Counted from the first letter of the stretch, positions 1-11,865 are shown. The stretch is DNA of 64,000 bases from Setomelanomma holmii (GCA_010015745.1 ML978210.1:62001-126000); one strand, 5' to 3'. The notes: generated by a model not told the origin, from the sequence alone. Translations and numbers: made by a program.

Positions 1-3000
1 GCCGCGGTACAGAACGGGCATCGCGTCCTCTACTCGACGTTTACCGTCGCAGGGATCATGGCCCGTTGCCAGACAGGGCCTCGCGCGCTCGTCTGCGAGC
101 ACTCCCAAGCCGCCCGACATGCTCCCGATGCATCCTTCTTCTCGAGGCGGCAGCGATGGCCGCTGAAGGTGCCCGTCGCAGCCCGCGCTGCTGATCGTGA
201 TGTTCAACGACCCGCCATCGTGGCCTTGCACCCCGGGAATCGGCAGAGCTTGCAGACGGCGCGGGCGCGAGCATCAGATGCACAGGCCAGGCCGAGGCCC
301 ACGCAACCAAACTTTAGCAGCAATCTTTGCTTGCAACATCGCACGCAGCCGGTCGTCTATCCAAATGGGCCTGTCGGACGGCCCTATTGATGGAGCTTAT
401 ATGTGCATTCGTTCCGACCTCTCAATATTGCGCTCTGGACGACATCCAACTCATCTCGCCTGGGCGAGTTAGATTGCATGCTGCCAATCGCTGGCGGCCC
501 GCATATTAAGCAGCGACCGGCAGGCCGTCGTCGCTCGTCCCTGGATACTGCCAGAGTAGCTCCCAGGGCACGCGATGTAGCAGCAGGGCTTATTGGAATA
601 TTAGCACGGCCCAGCCACGGTCCTAGCGAATTGATTCACGGCCCTGCTCCGAGCATGCTGGTGCAGCGGAAACTTCGCAATTATGGTTGACCATGCTCTG
701 CGGCCATTCACGACGTCGCTTCGCAGCCACGAAATACGAACCACACGCAGTGCGGACTCTGTTCCTGTCATTGCGAACGGCAGCAGTCTACCGGGTGGTA
801 TGATACGCTGCAGCAAGCAGTATGATGATCAGACGTTGACCGATGTCAGCGCAAGCAGGCGTCCATGAGCACAAAAACCTGGGGAAGCTGGACAAATCTC
901 GAAATGATGCAGCCTGGGCTCGGAAAGAGTTGGTGCCATCCTGGGCACGATGAACAGACCGCAGAGCAGTCCATTCGTCTCCCAAAACATCTTCCCCGGA
1001 TTTGTTAGCGTTGCCGCTAAGTTAGCGCTTTCTCGTCATTGGCTGCGCTTACAGCCCACCCTAAACGGCTTGCAGTCTTGCAGTCCCTTGAACAATCATC
1101 GCCGTCTGGCCCTGTCTGCAGACAGCTTCAACCAACCACGAGCGTCAATTGCTGATCACAGCCGCTTTAGGTCGTCTGCCAACGAACTGAAGTAGCGCAG
1201 CTCATGAACTGCGAATTGCATGAGGCGCACCGCAGTATTCAGCAATTTGTCACGCCTGTGCTCGGAGGACTGCGAGCTCATTGTAGACTTGTCCAGGTCA
1301 TGCAACAGATTGAAACATTCACAAGCTGTGAAATTGCGACCACTGAACTGAACACAGGTTGTCTACCTTCCAGGCGTTCCAATACGTCGGCAGGATCGCG
1401 TCGCAACCGCAGAACCCAACACATGACCTTTTCGCGCGCAACGCAGGGCCTGTCCAGACAGCGTCCCGTCCTTTGTGCTGGGGATCGCAGCCATGCAGCG
1501 CTCGCCGCTTTTGCCCCTACTATGAGGATTGGGAGCATTACGTATGGCCGCAGATAACCTTCGCTGCTATCTCCTGCTGCCAGGCCACTACACTTTCTTC
1601 GGCCTCCGATTGTTACTCGATGCGCCGGTCTGTATTGCCACAAGAAATGCTCGGCAGGGCTTGTTGCCAGTATTTACGCGGCCCTCAACAGCTATTCTTG
1701 ACGGTGACGTATGAATGTTGTGGCGATAGAACGATCCACTTCTACGCATACGCTGTCGTGCATGAGAGAAGTCGAGCTTGTGGCAGATCGACACAGTGTC
1801 GTGCACATGAAGAGCTACAATCGTTCGAAGGCAAGCCTTTTACGTCAATCGAAGGAGTCGAGAACAATAATGGAAAGCTAGCTATGCGCGCACTTCTATA
1901 CTAACCATCTCTATGCTGCATTGTGGCTGATCGGCTCAGCCTTGATATCTTAACATACGTCGTAAGGACAGCTACTTGTAACGTCCTGCACTCGTTGCGC
2001 AGAGCAAATACGTGACATCCGACGATTATCAGACTTGCAGGAGATCATTCGCCAAAACCTGGCGCGACGCTGATCGAAAGAAATGTACGCGAGCCGAACA
2101 GGCACAGACTTCATCTGCTTCGCAGTGGACCCATTGCAGAGGATCTGTTCGCATAAGCAGCATGAGATCAGCGCCACAGGGACCTTCGTCATTGGTGGGT
2201 ACGTACTACAGGTGATCTTCACTCAAACAGGTACATGCGACAATTGGCAGCATGGCTGTGCAAAGTAATATCCTACTCAAGCTACACATACGAGTGCGGC
2301 CTCAAACTCCGAACGGATGGTGCACCACCTGCATACATTTATTGCACCGCGCATGACGTCCTGCGTCTGTACTATGCTCGGAATGACCTCTGGCCAGCTG
2401 AACGATGCCGACCGAGAGGAGACTCGGAAGGCCTATGCAAAGCCTCGATGACGAGCGTCTGCCGCTTCCCGATTCTCTGAACGCAAGCTCGCACGAGCCG
2501 GAAAGAGGCGCTAGCTCGAGGAGGCAGTTCCGAAGCACTCACCACACCATGAACTGCTTCCCTAGACGTTTTCCTCGCCCTCGAAGCATGTACCTCGATA
2601 AGCTACCCCACGGTCGTCTCGCCCTTTGTCTTGACCTATCACCTCGCCATGTACAGGAATGGAGGTTTCTCCGACGTCTGACCAACACGCGGTGCAGTGC
2701 AATATGAAAGTCAATCTACTCTGGACTTTCAACAAAGCAGACAACAAAGAATCTTGGCCCACATGAGACAGCTCCTGGAATCACCACTGACAGAGCACTA
2801 CTTGCGCGCACCACTTCACAGTACTGCAATACACTCGACAACGCCGCAACAACTGCTTTTCCCTAGGCCAAGAGTGAAGCGCTACGCCAGACAATGATCT
2901 GAGCCTTTCATCTCACCTTGTATCAGCGGGTGACAAAGAGAAATACGGTCCCATCATCAAGGCGCCCGCAACTGTTTCTGCGCAATATACCGCACAATTG

Positions 3001-5287
3001 TTGACGCCTGCACTCCTCTTGCAGCATGACCCTGTGCGTTGCAGGGTCTACGCTCCTCACTTGCCTAGTCTTGATTGGACGATAGCGCGGTGCTAGGCTC
3101 ATTGCTTGCAACTCACGTGTACCAGTACGTACCTCGCCGCAATCCATTGCGACGCTTGCGAGCGACTGGACTCTGCACACCGAGCTCTGACTAGATGCAT
3201 GGGACACGTCAGAATACAGCTCTTTTGTTCCTCCACGTGTTGCCGGACCGAGTCAGTAACATCACTCGCTCCACTGCTGCAAGCGCGAACCATCGGGTTG
3301 TTGCCGGCCTGCGCTGAACAACCTCAGGCTATTTGGACCCTAGAAGCTGCGCGCTGTCGCTATTCTCCGACGACAACTCCACGGGGCAGGTTCTGTGGAG
3401 CCAAGACCAGCATCTGGAGCTCCAGTGCCACTGCGCTTGCAACGTTGACTACTAGAGCCTCCAAGGATTTCGGTGCTCACCGGTCTGTCCTCGGCGTTTG
3501 CATGTTTTCGCACCAGACACACCTGTCGTGCATTTCTCCCTTCGATTTCTCAGCATCGAAGTTTCGGCAGCCCACGCGAGGGCCTGCTGCCTCTGATATC
3601 CGGGCATGCGGGGTGGCTGCTTTTAGGGCTTCGCATTTGCTGAAAGGAAGCAGCGAGTCCCCAAACAGTCTCGCTACATGTCAATCCACTAATTTCTTGT
3701 CAACTTGATCAGCTGTCATTACCCTAGAAGACTTACCCCGGTCAAATGGAGCCGATTTTGCGGCTTGTCTGTCTTTGTCGTTTCAATTCGCCTCGTTGGA
3801 CCCTGGGACCCTTTCTTTATTTCCGTACTTCTGATTCGCAGAAGCTTTCGACCATTTTCTCGAATTCTTCGGCTGGCCGACAATGAGCGCAATCTTTCTG
3901 GAACCAGAGTCCTTTCATAGACCACCAAGAACGCCCTTGCTGTGGACCTGGGAACGAAATTCGCCTACGCGCGTACCCATACCCCACGCCCACTGGAGTA
4001 CTGTCATTTCCGCGCCCCAGAGTCGCCCCATAGGATCCACACTGCTATGCCTGCATTGGAAGACGGCGAACTCAACGTCGGCAATTGAGCCTGTTGAGAT
4101 GTGCGTCCAGCAAAACTTTCACGATGGCTGCCTTGCCTACTACCCAACGTTGCAACAAGCGAGGAATTCAATGGTATGCCACCGGGACTTGTCTGCGCCA
4201 TCCCTCTGTCTACTGTCTCATGGAATCAGACTTCGTGACGAGAAATGCTACCACTATCTCCGATGGCGTGAAGTGAGCAACCTTGCTGTTCAACATGCAC
4301 AACGATGTGCAGGAGGCAACGCAACTTGAATGCGAACCGTCTTCGAAGAAATGTTACACAAATACCAGCCAATTGCACACGAGTCCAGCCATTGGCAGAC
4401 TGTGGGGAACTCATTGCAAGCGCCTTCGCTGCTTGCCTTACGCCTTACTATGCCGAGAACGTATGTTTCAAGGCAGGCAGCAGCCGCGGCATGCACGATG
4501 AAGCGACCAGACGTCCTTGTCATCCGATGGCTGGTAAAGTCGCTCAACGCTCCGCGGAAGGTCTTATCTTGAACTCACGTGAGTGCTCGCAAAGACTACG
4601 CGTCCACTCCAAGGTCCAGACCAGACGTTATGTGTTCTAACAGCGACTTATGCAAAACACTAGCGGAGTTCGAGATCCCACATGTCTTCGTCGATGTTCA
4701 CGAATAGATCTCGCATCAGAAGTGCTTACGCGCTTGCTGAGCCGCTGTACCATGCTCATCGGTGAGCTTGCGACAATCGTGTCACTCCACCAGGAAGGAA
4801 TGCTTCTTAGTCCTCGTATATTTGTTAAAGTTCAAAGTTATCCTGGTTACTTGCACGCGGCTCATGAAGCGGGCTATCGTGCATGGGAAAATGTCGTCTA
4901 CCAATTAAGTTGGACAACAGGCACTTTCCTGTGCCTTCAGGTACGCCACTACTCCTTAACGATCGAGTCGTTTCGAGCAGTACTTCATCAATATGACTGT
5001 CGCTACTCGAATACCCGAGAGCACGACTATAGCGCGTCTCGCATGTCTGAACCACGGGCAACGAGATCTTCGACAGCCTGACTCTACCTTCAGTGTCCAT
5101 TGGTCGATCAAATGCCTACACGATCTTCAACATCAGCCAAGTCTCACGCACCAATAACCAAAGTGTCTTCTGAAATGTCAAATCCACGTAGGCATATATC
5201 TACTCCTCTAACCTATGCATGCAACACCTTTCCTCACCCTCACCCTCACCCTCATCGTCCATTCTCCCGCCCACCAGGCTCCACGCT
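1..5287. other. Gene-poor stretch, nothing recognised
   Basis: About 5.3 kb in which no frame on either strand gives a protein I recognise. The longest open frame (3106-3708, +) has an irregular composition, no motif and no partner exon. I see no transposase or reverse-transcriptase fragments, long terminal repeats or AT-rich collapse, so neither an intact element nor a strongly RIP-mutated relic is evident. Base composition resembles the rest of the window. Confidence 0.5.
5233..5254. repeat. CTCACC microsatellite
   Basis: About 3.7 perfect tandem copies of the hexamer CTCACC, just beyond the 3' end of the minus-strand gene at 5288-5989. It resembles the telomeric CCCTAA unit only superficially; the sequence is CCCTCA throughout, so it is an ordinary microsatellite. 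Confidence 0.8.
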
Positions 5288-5989
5288 TCACTGTGGTATC
5301 TGACACCCCTGACATATCAGTAGCCACTCCCCCTTCGTTGCGAATACCACTTTCCCGCCACAGGTCTCGCAAGGCTCTCTACTCGCCATTATCACCTGTC
5401 CGTTCGCGTCTTTCTCGCCTTCGTCGTAGAATGGGTCGCTTGTGACCGCATGGAATTGCTCGCGCGCGAGGATAGTGGTGCTTGTGCCTTTGTTGTTGTT
5501 AATGCCGAAGTGTGTGGACGGATCATGGTCCGTGTTCGAAGCGAATGTCCCAGCCTCGGTCGAGGTCTTGATGTCAGGGCATGGTAGTTTTGAGGACGCC
5601 GGACGGTCGTTTGTCGGGTGCGATGAGATGAACTCCAGAGAAGGTTCGTCGGTAGGCGTCAACAATGACGTGTCGGCGTCGAGAAGAGTGTGCATCGTCA
5701 CGCACAAGCGTTGCCGGCTCTGTCCTTCAGAGACTTCTGGGTTTGGTATCTCCTTGTCTCCAGGAACGAAGCGGACCGTCTTCTTGCGTGTGGTCAGACT
5801 CGCTTCGGCACCGCTGGTGCTCTCATCGTCCGCGCCATGAAAGTCGAAGTGCACAACCTTTTTCGACATCGCCGGGCCTGCCGAAGTGTCCTGTTGCGAT
5901 GCGCTATCGCTGGCGAGTTTGGGCTCACAAACTTCGTTGCCATCGACTTCTGGCTGCACGGTCCTCTTCGAATTCTTTTGATCTGACAT
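5288..5989 (-). CDS. Hypothetical protein with C-terminal CxxC-CxxC zinc-ribbon-like knuckle
   Basis: Single-exon frame of 233 residues starting at an ATG. The first 190 residues are polar, Ser/Thr/Asp/Glu-rich and look disordered, with basic patches (KKVVHFDF near 44, KKTVRF near 69). The last 30 residues contain CETCGG followed about 13 residues later by CQGCQ, a spacing expected of a small treble-clef or zinc-ribbon knuckle ending almost at the C terminus. I do not recognise a family. The zinc site is inferred from cysteine spacing only. The two short V-R/H-F motifs could be docking sites (inference). The neighbours give no functional hint. Confidence 0.6.
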   Translation of the reverse strand: MSDQKNSKRTVQPEVDGNEVCEPKLASDSASQQDTSAGPAMSKKVVHFDFHGADDESTSGAEASLTTRKKTVRFVPGDKEIPNPEVSEGQSRQRLCVTMHTLLDADTSLLTPTDEPSLEFISSHPTNDRPASSKLPCPDIKTSTEAGTFASNTDHDPSTHFGINNNKGTSTTILAREQFHAVTSDPFYDEGEKDANGQVIMASREPCETCGGKVVFATKGEWLLICQGCQIPQ

Positions 5990-7105
5990 GTCTGCGAGTT
6001 CTCTGCGGAGGTATGTCTGTAGGTGACAGAGGAGAGGAAGTGACGCCTTGCTGCTCGGAACTCATGATTGAAATAGTAGCTCACGTTGCGCGAACAGGAA
6101 TTACAAGTGCGAGATTGTGAATGGTCGCAGCGTGTAGTCGTTTGGTTGACATCATTAGAAAAACCACATCACTGAACATGCGAACGTAGTATCAGTGCTG
6201 AACGTGAATTATGCATTTTGGTTGTTGGTTCAAGCAAAGAGAACTGCAAGACGTAGTGAAGGGAACGGCATGAAGTCATATTGCAGCAGCCATGTGTATT
6301 CTCGCATGCGTTGGTCGTACGAAGTTGATCAATCTCATGTTAAATTTTCCTTCTCCATATTCAAGCCCCAGCTATGATCGTTTTCCGACTCTTCGTTACT
6401 TTTTTTTGTACATAGCAACTCGATACTCAGGCTCCACATTTCAGACTTCGTCCCTACACGACCATAAGCACGGCTGTTTGAATACTTCAAACGCTCAGTA
6501 TGAGTGATAAGCATGTCAAAGACCTCTCGCGTCCGTCGAATGCCAATGGCTATTCTGTCACTTTCTCGCTGGTTGCTTGCTTTAACACCAATTCACCTAC
6601 GCTGGTAGGTGTAGACAACCACAGCGCACCACCACGGAATAACATACCCGTTGGCTGAGTTATGCGGAGTACTGAGATATTCGACTGATCTAGAAGAGCA
6701 ACCGCAGGAATAACATTATGACTATCTAGTCCAAGCATAAGGCTGGAGACGATCTGCAGTTATCGAGAGTGACGTTCCTCCGAGCCCGAGTGTTCATTGA
6801 ATGCAGTGTAGCATCCAGCCACATTTTGGTTCGGGTACCTGCATCCCCAAGAGATGCCAACGCGTGATTTACAATCAAACACCGAGCGCGAGATAGAAGA
6901 ACCTCATCTTGAAATCTATAGATATAGCAGAATATCAATACCCATTATGGCTATGTATATCCAGCATCCCCCCAATCCACCATGACAAGTCTACTATCCT
7001 TCGACAAAAACATGTCCTATTTCACCGACGCAGCACAACCCACATCAATCACCCATATCATATACACCATCTTCATTCAAACCACCAGCTAAACCACCAA
7101 CTCAG
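5990..7105. other. Intergenic, includes unresolved 5' part of the MAPEG gene
   Basis: No confident gene. The right end (about 6940-7105) should contain the first exon and start codon of the downstream MAPEG gene; candidate ATGs lie at 6947, 6992 and 7013, but I could not find a donor that restores frame into the exon at 7106. The rest shows only short frames without motifs. Confidence 0.4.
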
Positions 7106-7739
7106 ATCCCAATCGCACTCCTCATCCCCCTTTCCGCACGCTTCTACTCTGGCCTCTCTGGCCCCGGCGCAAAACTCTTCGATCGTCAGTATCCGCGCGA
7201 CTTTGTCGAGGCTATCAAAAAGGCAGATATCGACGAAAAGGTACACGACCTACCATTACTCAATCCCTCATTCTTATGCCAATGCGCACGTCTATCCATC
7301 CAAAATATCCCCAAGCCCACACTAGACCAATGACCTATTCAAGCTACGCCTGCGCCGCCAACGGCTTCGAAGCACTCCCGTTCTATGCTGCCGCTGTGAC
7401 AGCAGGGAACTCTGCGGGCGTCGATGCACGGATTATCCCCAAGCCCACACTAGACCAATGACCTATTCAAGCTACGCCTGCGCCGCCAACGGCTTCGAAG
7501 CACTCCCGTTCTATGCTGCCGCTGTGACAGCAGGGAACTCTGCGGGCGTCGATGCACGGATTATGAATGTGCTGGCGGTGGTCTGGGTGCTGAGTCGGGC
7601 GCTGCATTTGTATGTGTATATTTGGTGGCAGGAGGGCGAGAAACTGGCGTTTGGAGACATCCCGATGAGATTCAAGGTTTGGTGTGTGGGCGTGGGATGT
7701 TGTTTGGGGATGTTTGTGTTGGCTGGGCTGAGGGTATAG
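7106..7739 (+). CDS. MAPEG-family membrane protein, disrupted by an internal tandem duplication (5' end unresolved)
   Basis: MAPEG proteins are small four-helix membrane enzymes of eicosanoid and glutathione metabolism; fungal members are mostly uncharacterised. The exon from 7106 (after CTCAG) encodes a membrane segment (IPIALLIPLSARFYSG) and the family-like stretch PGAKLFDRQYPRDF up to ADIDEK, followed by a GTACAC donor at 7241. The conserved helix ANGFEALPFYAAAV occurs twice because 128 bp are duplicated exactly (7306-7561). From 7562 the second copy continues into two more hydrophobic helices and ends LAGLRV at 7739. With donor 7241 and acceptor 7343 the first copy is read out of frame for 42 codons without a stop and enters the second copy in the family frame. 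Whether the product folds is unknown; it may be a pseudogene or an assembly error. A second MAPEG gene lies at 60235-60858. Confidence 0.6.
7306..7561. repeat. Perfect 128-bp tandem duplication
   Basis: Bases 7306-7433 and 7434-7561 are identical by eye, starting TATCCCCAAGCC and ending GCACGGAT, and the next three bases (TAT) also match. The unit holds the 3' end of a MAPEG intron and the start of the following exon. Its length is 2 modulo 3, so the two copies carry the same protein sequence in different frames. Absence of any difference implies a very recent event or an assembly artefact. Confidence 0.95.
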
Positions 7740-7968
7740 GGGTCGGGAGAAGGGGTGGTTGGGTAGAGGTGATAGAGGGAGAGGAGAGGTTATGAGGATG
7801 GAGGATAGTGTATGCGGCGCGGTTTGCACGTGTGCGGAGGAGAAAGACTTGGGTTGTGATGGATGATAGTTTAGCAGCGGATTTCATTTGCTTCTTTTTC
7901 GTAGAGAGTTGGCATGTAGCATTAGTACCTGGTTCGAATTGCTCCTCCATCTCTTTATTCATGCTTTA

Positions 7969-8453
7969 TCAATCCCACAGCTGACATTTCATAAACTTAT
8001 TCCAACACAACCACGGCTGCTTGAATGTATCCATGACCCAATAATGCAATGGCGTGAATACCGTGCTCAGCCAGAACACACAGAAAAAGATTCCCGCGTT
8101 CAAATATCCCAATGAAGATTTCGCCATTCCTTTCAGTGTCTCGCTCAACGACTCGTCAATTTGGCATTCGACACTCCCAGCACTCGACCTACTCTGCATA
8201 TGCCAAAGGAGCGCCGCAACACCAACAACTCGCCGATGTCAGTACCGACAGTGTCGTGGGCGTCAGGAACATCTGACCATTCAAGCGGTGCGGTGTCTTC
8301 TGGGTGATCGAGACTTGTGGGTACGATGGTTCGTCGACGTGCTCCGGGCGGCGGTGTTGACGAGCGATTCTGCGAACCATGTTGTTCTGATGAAGAAGAT
8401 GTGGTTGATAGGGACGAAAGTGGTGCTGACGAGCCAGGTTTATGGTCGTACAT
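7969..8453 (-). CDS. Candidate two-exon single-pass membrane protein
   Basis: Two minus-strand frames look like one protein. The first starts at an ATG (8453) and is Ser/Thr/Pro-rich (PLSSLSTTSSSSEQHG) up to about PLEWSDVPDAHDTVG. The second (8199-7969, ending KCQLWD) reads CQIDESLSETLKGMAK and then a clear membrane helix (GYLNAGIFFCVFWLSTVF), with an aromatic, Cys-containing tail. The frames overlap, so a splice is needed; possible donors at the D/V junction near 8271 (77-nt intron) or near 8239 (41-nt intron) restore frame but both are weak. No family is recognised. If real, it is a small type II or tail-proximal membrane protein. Confidence 0.4.
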
Positions 8454-9176
8454 GCAGTCTCTACCGCCTTCTTGTATGGCAGTGAGTGTTTGCTTGTTCG
8501 TTTGTGAGTCTGATGGGTGTTTAAGTGCGTTTGTCGAAGCCGATTGAACTTTCTGAACGAGGCAGGAGGAGCGTAGTGGGTCATATAGCGCGATGCTGAC
8601 TTGAATGACAGTATCCTTCCATACTGGACGTGGTGACGGAGGAGCTTCGTGTGACGGGGAGAACGTTGTTGTGGTGAAGTGATCTTCGTGCCATTAAGGT
8701 ACTGGTATGCATCGTAGGCGATGTCTAGAATGCTGTATGGCGATTGAGAGATCTTCTCTTGTATCGTCTTGTCGTTGCAGGTGGAAGTGCAAGGAAAGCG
8801 CGAAGGAAAACAAGTTGCATGTCGCGAGTCTTGTGTTAGAATCGCGCCTTGTGCGCCTCAATCACTAAAAGCTGCGCCTCTGACTGCTCGTGTCACTAAG
8901 ATTACATTCCGAGGGGGTTCTGGGCTTGCTTTAGACCACTCAAGTGCATTGAAGTCACGCTCTTGTTTTGAAGAAGGTTACGTGCCGTGTACTCGTATCA
9001 AATTGGCCCTGTCGCTCGACCTTGCATCACGGTGTTGTCGGTCACGCTGTAGCCGTCGTATATATCCTCGAGTTCATTCGCGGCCTTCCGCTCTTACATG
9101 CACGCCACAAACCAGCCGCCAACGCATAAAGGACACTCCGACGATTATAGCAGCAGGTCTGCAGAAATGGGACATC
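8454..9176. other. Intergenic, nothing recognised
   Basis: The frame of the following gene stays open upstream to 8769, but that part is Cys/Arg-rich, without protein-like patterning, and is taken as 5' flank. No other signal was seen. Confidence 0.4.
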
Positions 9177-9590
9177 ATGGCCACCTCATCCACGCATCGT
9201 TCGATATCTATCATACAAGCTCCCACTTGTGAACCACGCTTGTCGCGAGGACGAACTTGCTCCTTCCTGGAGCCTATCAAGGAGAGAAGATCCACGAGCG
9301 GCAAGCCCTATACACTACCCAGGAAGAGGACTCCTGCCCCAGAGACCTTGGATCCGAGATACGGCCCACCTGGCAGTTCTTCCTCTGTGAAGTCTGCTCC
9401 GATGCTTGTTCGCGCAAACTCACTTTCCAAGCAGGCAAGGTCTTTCTTCAGCCGTGCAAACTCGACCACAGTGTACACGAACCCTTCTTGCGACATGGAG
9501 ACCGCCAAGGCCTGGACTATGCGAGACGGAGCTGGGTGGTCTGATATGACAGAAGAAATGCGAGACGTGCCTATGATATCGCAGGGCTGA
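9177..9590 (+). CDS. Hypothetical Ser/Arg-rich small protein
   Basis: Single-exon frame of 137 residues from the ATG that begins MATSSTHRSISI. Composition is Ser/Arg/Pro-rich with basic turns (LPRKRTPAPE, SLSKQARSFFSR) and a more acidic C terminus (AWTMRDGAGWSDMTEEMRD). It looks like a short intrinsically disordered protein; the RxxS motifs could be kinase sites (inference). No homologue is recognised. An upstream extension of the frame to 8769 is rejected because its composition changes abruptly. It converges on the minus-strand GCL regulatory-subunit gene, with 177 bp between the stops. Confidence 0.45.
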   Translation: MATSSTHRSISIIQAPTCEPRLSRGRTCSFLEPIKERRSTSGKPYTLPRKRTPAPETLDPRYGPPGSSSSVKSAPMLVRANSLSKQARSFFSRANSTTVYTNPSCDMETAKAWTMRDGAGWSDMTEEMRDVPMISQG

Positions 9591-9767
9591 AAGTGCAGTA
9601 CGCAGAACCGTCGGGGGTGGACGACTTGATATGTTGAACCATTGGAGGTCGTTGGCGTCGGAGAGCTGAAATGGTAAACGTGGGGAATGTACTTTATTCG
9701 AAGGGCATGGTCTCTTCTCCTAACGCTCCAATATTTGCACCACGACCGAGGTGCTCAATGTTTCCAA

Positions 9768-10762
9768 TCACTCTTGCCTGACCTCAGCAACAGCAAAGTA
9801 ACCCTTGTTCTCCACCACACCTCGATTCTTGACGACTGCAGTGTACTTGACCACCCATTGGGGCTCAACATCGCCCATCAGCCCATCTTCATTCCCATCT
9901 CCTGCAAGTATGCCGGAGCCGTTGTCTCCCGATCCCAGTATTTGCCGTAGCGTGCCTCGGGGCAAGATGTTTGTGCAGTCATTATGTGTGAGCAACTCGA
10001 TCTGTTGCTGCTTCGCGTGCAAGATGAGAGGCTTTGGTACGACGCAGCAGTCGCGTACGTTGATCTGGTTTACGCTCGGCTTGATCCTCGTCTGCTCGAG
10101 GAACTTGCTCAGTCTGGTGACGCCGAATTCTGCAATTCCCAATCTTGAGACCAGACCCTCTTGTTGTATCTTCTCCAATGCTCGCCATGTCGTGATCATG
10201 GTATCAATGTCTTCTGGCGGGACTTCCGCATCAACGCAGCCTCCATCGTTCTCTGAGGCTGATTGCGGTGCTGAAGGCGGGTCGTCAAAGTCCGAGTCCT
10301 CATCGTCCGCGTCAAATGATATACCAGGGAAGCTCACGATGAGCAGGTCTATCGATGAGGTTCCCAATTCTTTCAGCACAAGCTCAATAGCTTCCCGTGT
10401 CTGTGAGCATCGCCTGTCTGCGGGTATGTTTGGCAGATAGAACAGCTTGACGGTGATATCGTATGACTCGCGGGGTTCTGTGAGCGGCGAGGGCGTATGC
10501 GCGGGAATTGAAAGGCAAGAGTCAGACCGCGATGTCCATGATTTGTAAGAAGGCTTGGGCGGTGAGCCATTGGTGGTATTGGAAGGAGACTGATGTGCGG
10601 AGAAGTTTGCGCGTAGAGACGATGTGAGTTCGGTGTTCGATTTCTCGAAGAAAGGTCGCCGTATCACAGACGGTCCCCCGGACATGATATTGCTGGGGCT
10701 GTCAGTGAAGTATTGTAATGAGCTTTGAGAGAGGCATACGAGGTGGAGAGAATGAGCTTCAT
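9768..10762 (-). CDS. Glutamate-cysteine ligase regulatory (light) subunit
   Basis: Aldo-keto-reductase-fold modifier subunit that activates the catalytic subunit of glutamate-cysteine ligase, the first step of glutathione synthesis, in the cytosol. Exon 1 (10762-10740) gives MKLILSTS, and after a 47-nt intron exon 2 (10692-9768) continues NIMSGGPSVIRRPF; total 315 residues. Family hallmarks are LGTSSIDLLIVSFPG, ITTWRALEKIQQEGLVSRLGIAEFG, and a C-terminal part carrying QINVRDCCVVPKPLILHAKQ. The barrel lacks an NADPH-using catalytic tetrad, as expected for a non-enzymatic subunit. An acidic insert (DADDEDSDFDD) sits near residue 135. It is divergent from the AP-1 sigma gene across 399 bp. Confidence 0.88.
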
Positions 10763-11161
10763 GGTGATAGCGCGCGTATTATGAGCAGCCTAGCGGTATC
10801 AATTTGTACTGTACGAGTGTCTTGTGCCGTGAAATCCCGAGTGTCTCGAGAGTGAAGTCTACAGATACGTTGATGAAGAAATGCGCGTGTTTGTCAGCTT
10901 CACGTCTAGTGGGGCGCGCTTTGGGATGTCGGCAGTAGCGACCGGGTGTTCAGGAAGGTGCAACTGAAGAATGGTGGGATTGTATAGCTGTTAGTTTCTA
11001 TGCGCATCAAGTTGATCGACGACATGTACAGCGAAACGGTCCATAGCGGGGTGTTGATGAGGGCGCATTGACGTTCCTTCAAACTCGCGGGGGTGTCCAG
11101 TGACCGCCGATGCAACATAATCCCAAGGAAACACACCAACAGCTCTTCCTCCCCAGCCACC
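10763..11161. promoter_or_regulatory. Divergent promoter region between GCL regulatory subunit and AP-1 sigma
   Basis: The 399 bp between two divergent start codons must hold both promoters and 5' leaders. I see no convincing TATA box or known factor site; sharing of control elements is inferred from geometry alone. Confidence 0.5.
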
Positions 11162-11865
11162 ATGACGATAAAGTGAGTGCGCTCTGGCAACTTTTCTTTC
11201 AGTGCACTTCCAATGCTAATGATCGCAGATATCTCATCCTGCTCTCTCGGCAGGGCAAAGTGGTTGGTGCCTCACCCTGCAATTCGTTGCCTTCGCTGAA
11301 GCCCCATAGCGCCTAGCAAAGTGGTTTACCACGCTCGCACCCAAAGACAAAGCCAAGATTGTCAAAGACGTCTCGCAGCTCGTCCTCGCCCGCCGCACAC
11401 GCATGTGCAACTTCTTGGAGTATAAGGGTCAGTGGGTCCAGCAGGGATGGTGCTTCGCTAGGCTCACACAAATCCGCAGACACCAAGATTGTCTACCGCC
11501 GATACGCCTCGCTCTTCTTCATTGCCGGCTGCGACTCTACCGACAATGAGCTAATCACCCTCGAGATCGTCCATCGCTATGTCGAGCAGATGGACAAGTA
11601 CTACGGCAATGTGTGCGAGCTCGATATCATCTTCAACTTCCAAAAGGCATACTTCATTCTCGACGAGCTTCTGCTGGCTGGCGAAATGCAAGAGAGCAGC
11701 AAGAAGAACGTGCTCAGATGCATAGGCCAGCAGGACAGCTTGGAAGATATGGAGGTGAGTGAGGCCTGAGCACGTCGGCAACCATCGCTTCTCCCCAGCA
11801 CTCCATGGCTGACGCGCACCTTCTCCCGCCAGGCCGAGGATGACATCGTCACAAAAATCATGTGA
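11162..11865 (+). CDS. AP-1 complex small subunit sigma
   Basis: Small adaptin of the clathrin adaptor AP-1, acting in cargo sorting at the trans-Golgi and endosomes. Five exons: 11162-11172, 11229-11262, 11310-11427, 11480-11754, 11833-11865, giving 156 residues, the normal family length. The protein starts MTIKYLILLSRQGKVRLAKW, has the KDVSQLVLARRTRMCNFLEY strand-helix block, the YRRYASLFFIAGCD core, and ends DIVTKIM. The first exon is only 11 nt and the last 33 nt. The longin-like fold is unbroken and all junctions keep phase. Sequence favours AP-1 over AP-2 sigma (inference from memory of both families). Confidence 0.93.

Noticed and set aside
3106..3708. 200-codon plus-strand frame as a gene
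   Set aside because: Cys/Ser/Arg-heavy, irregular composition, no motif, no partner exon; competing frames on the other strand.
5233..5254. Telomere-like repeat
   Set aside because: The unit is CCCTCA, not CCCTAA, with under four copies and coding genes on both sides.
7911..7945. Possible tRNA B box (GGTTCGAAT)
   Set aside because: No A box, acceptor stem or anticodon arm can be formed around it.
8769..9176. N-terminal extension of the gene at 9177
   Set aside because: Frame is open, but composition is unlike protein and changes sharply at the ATG at 9177.
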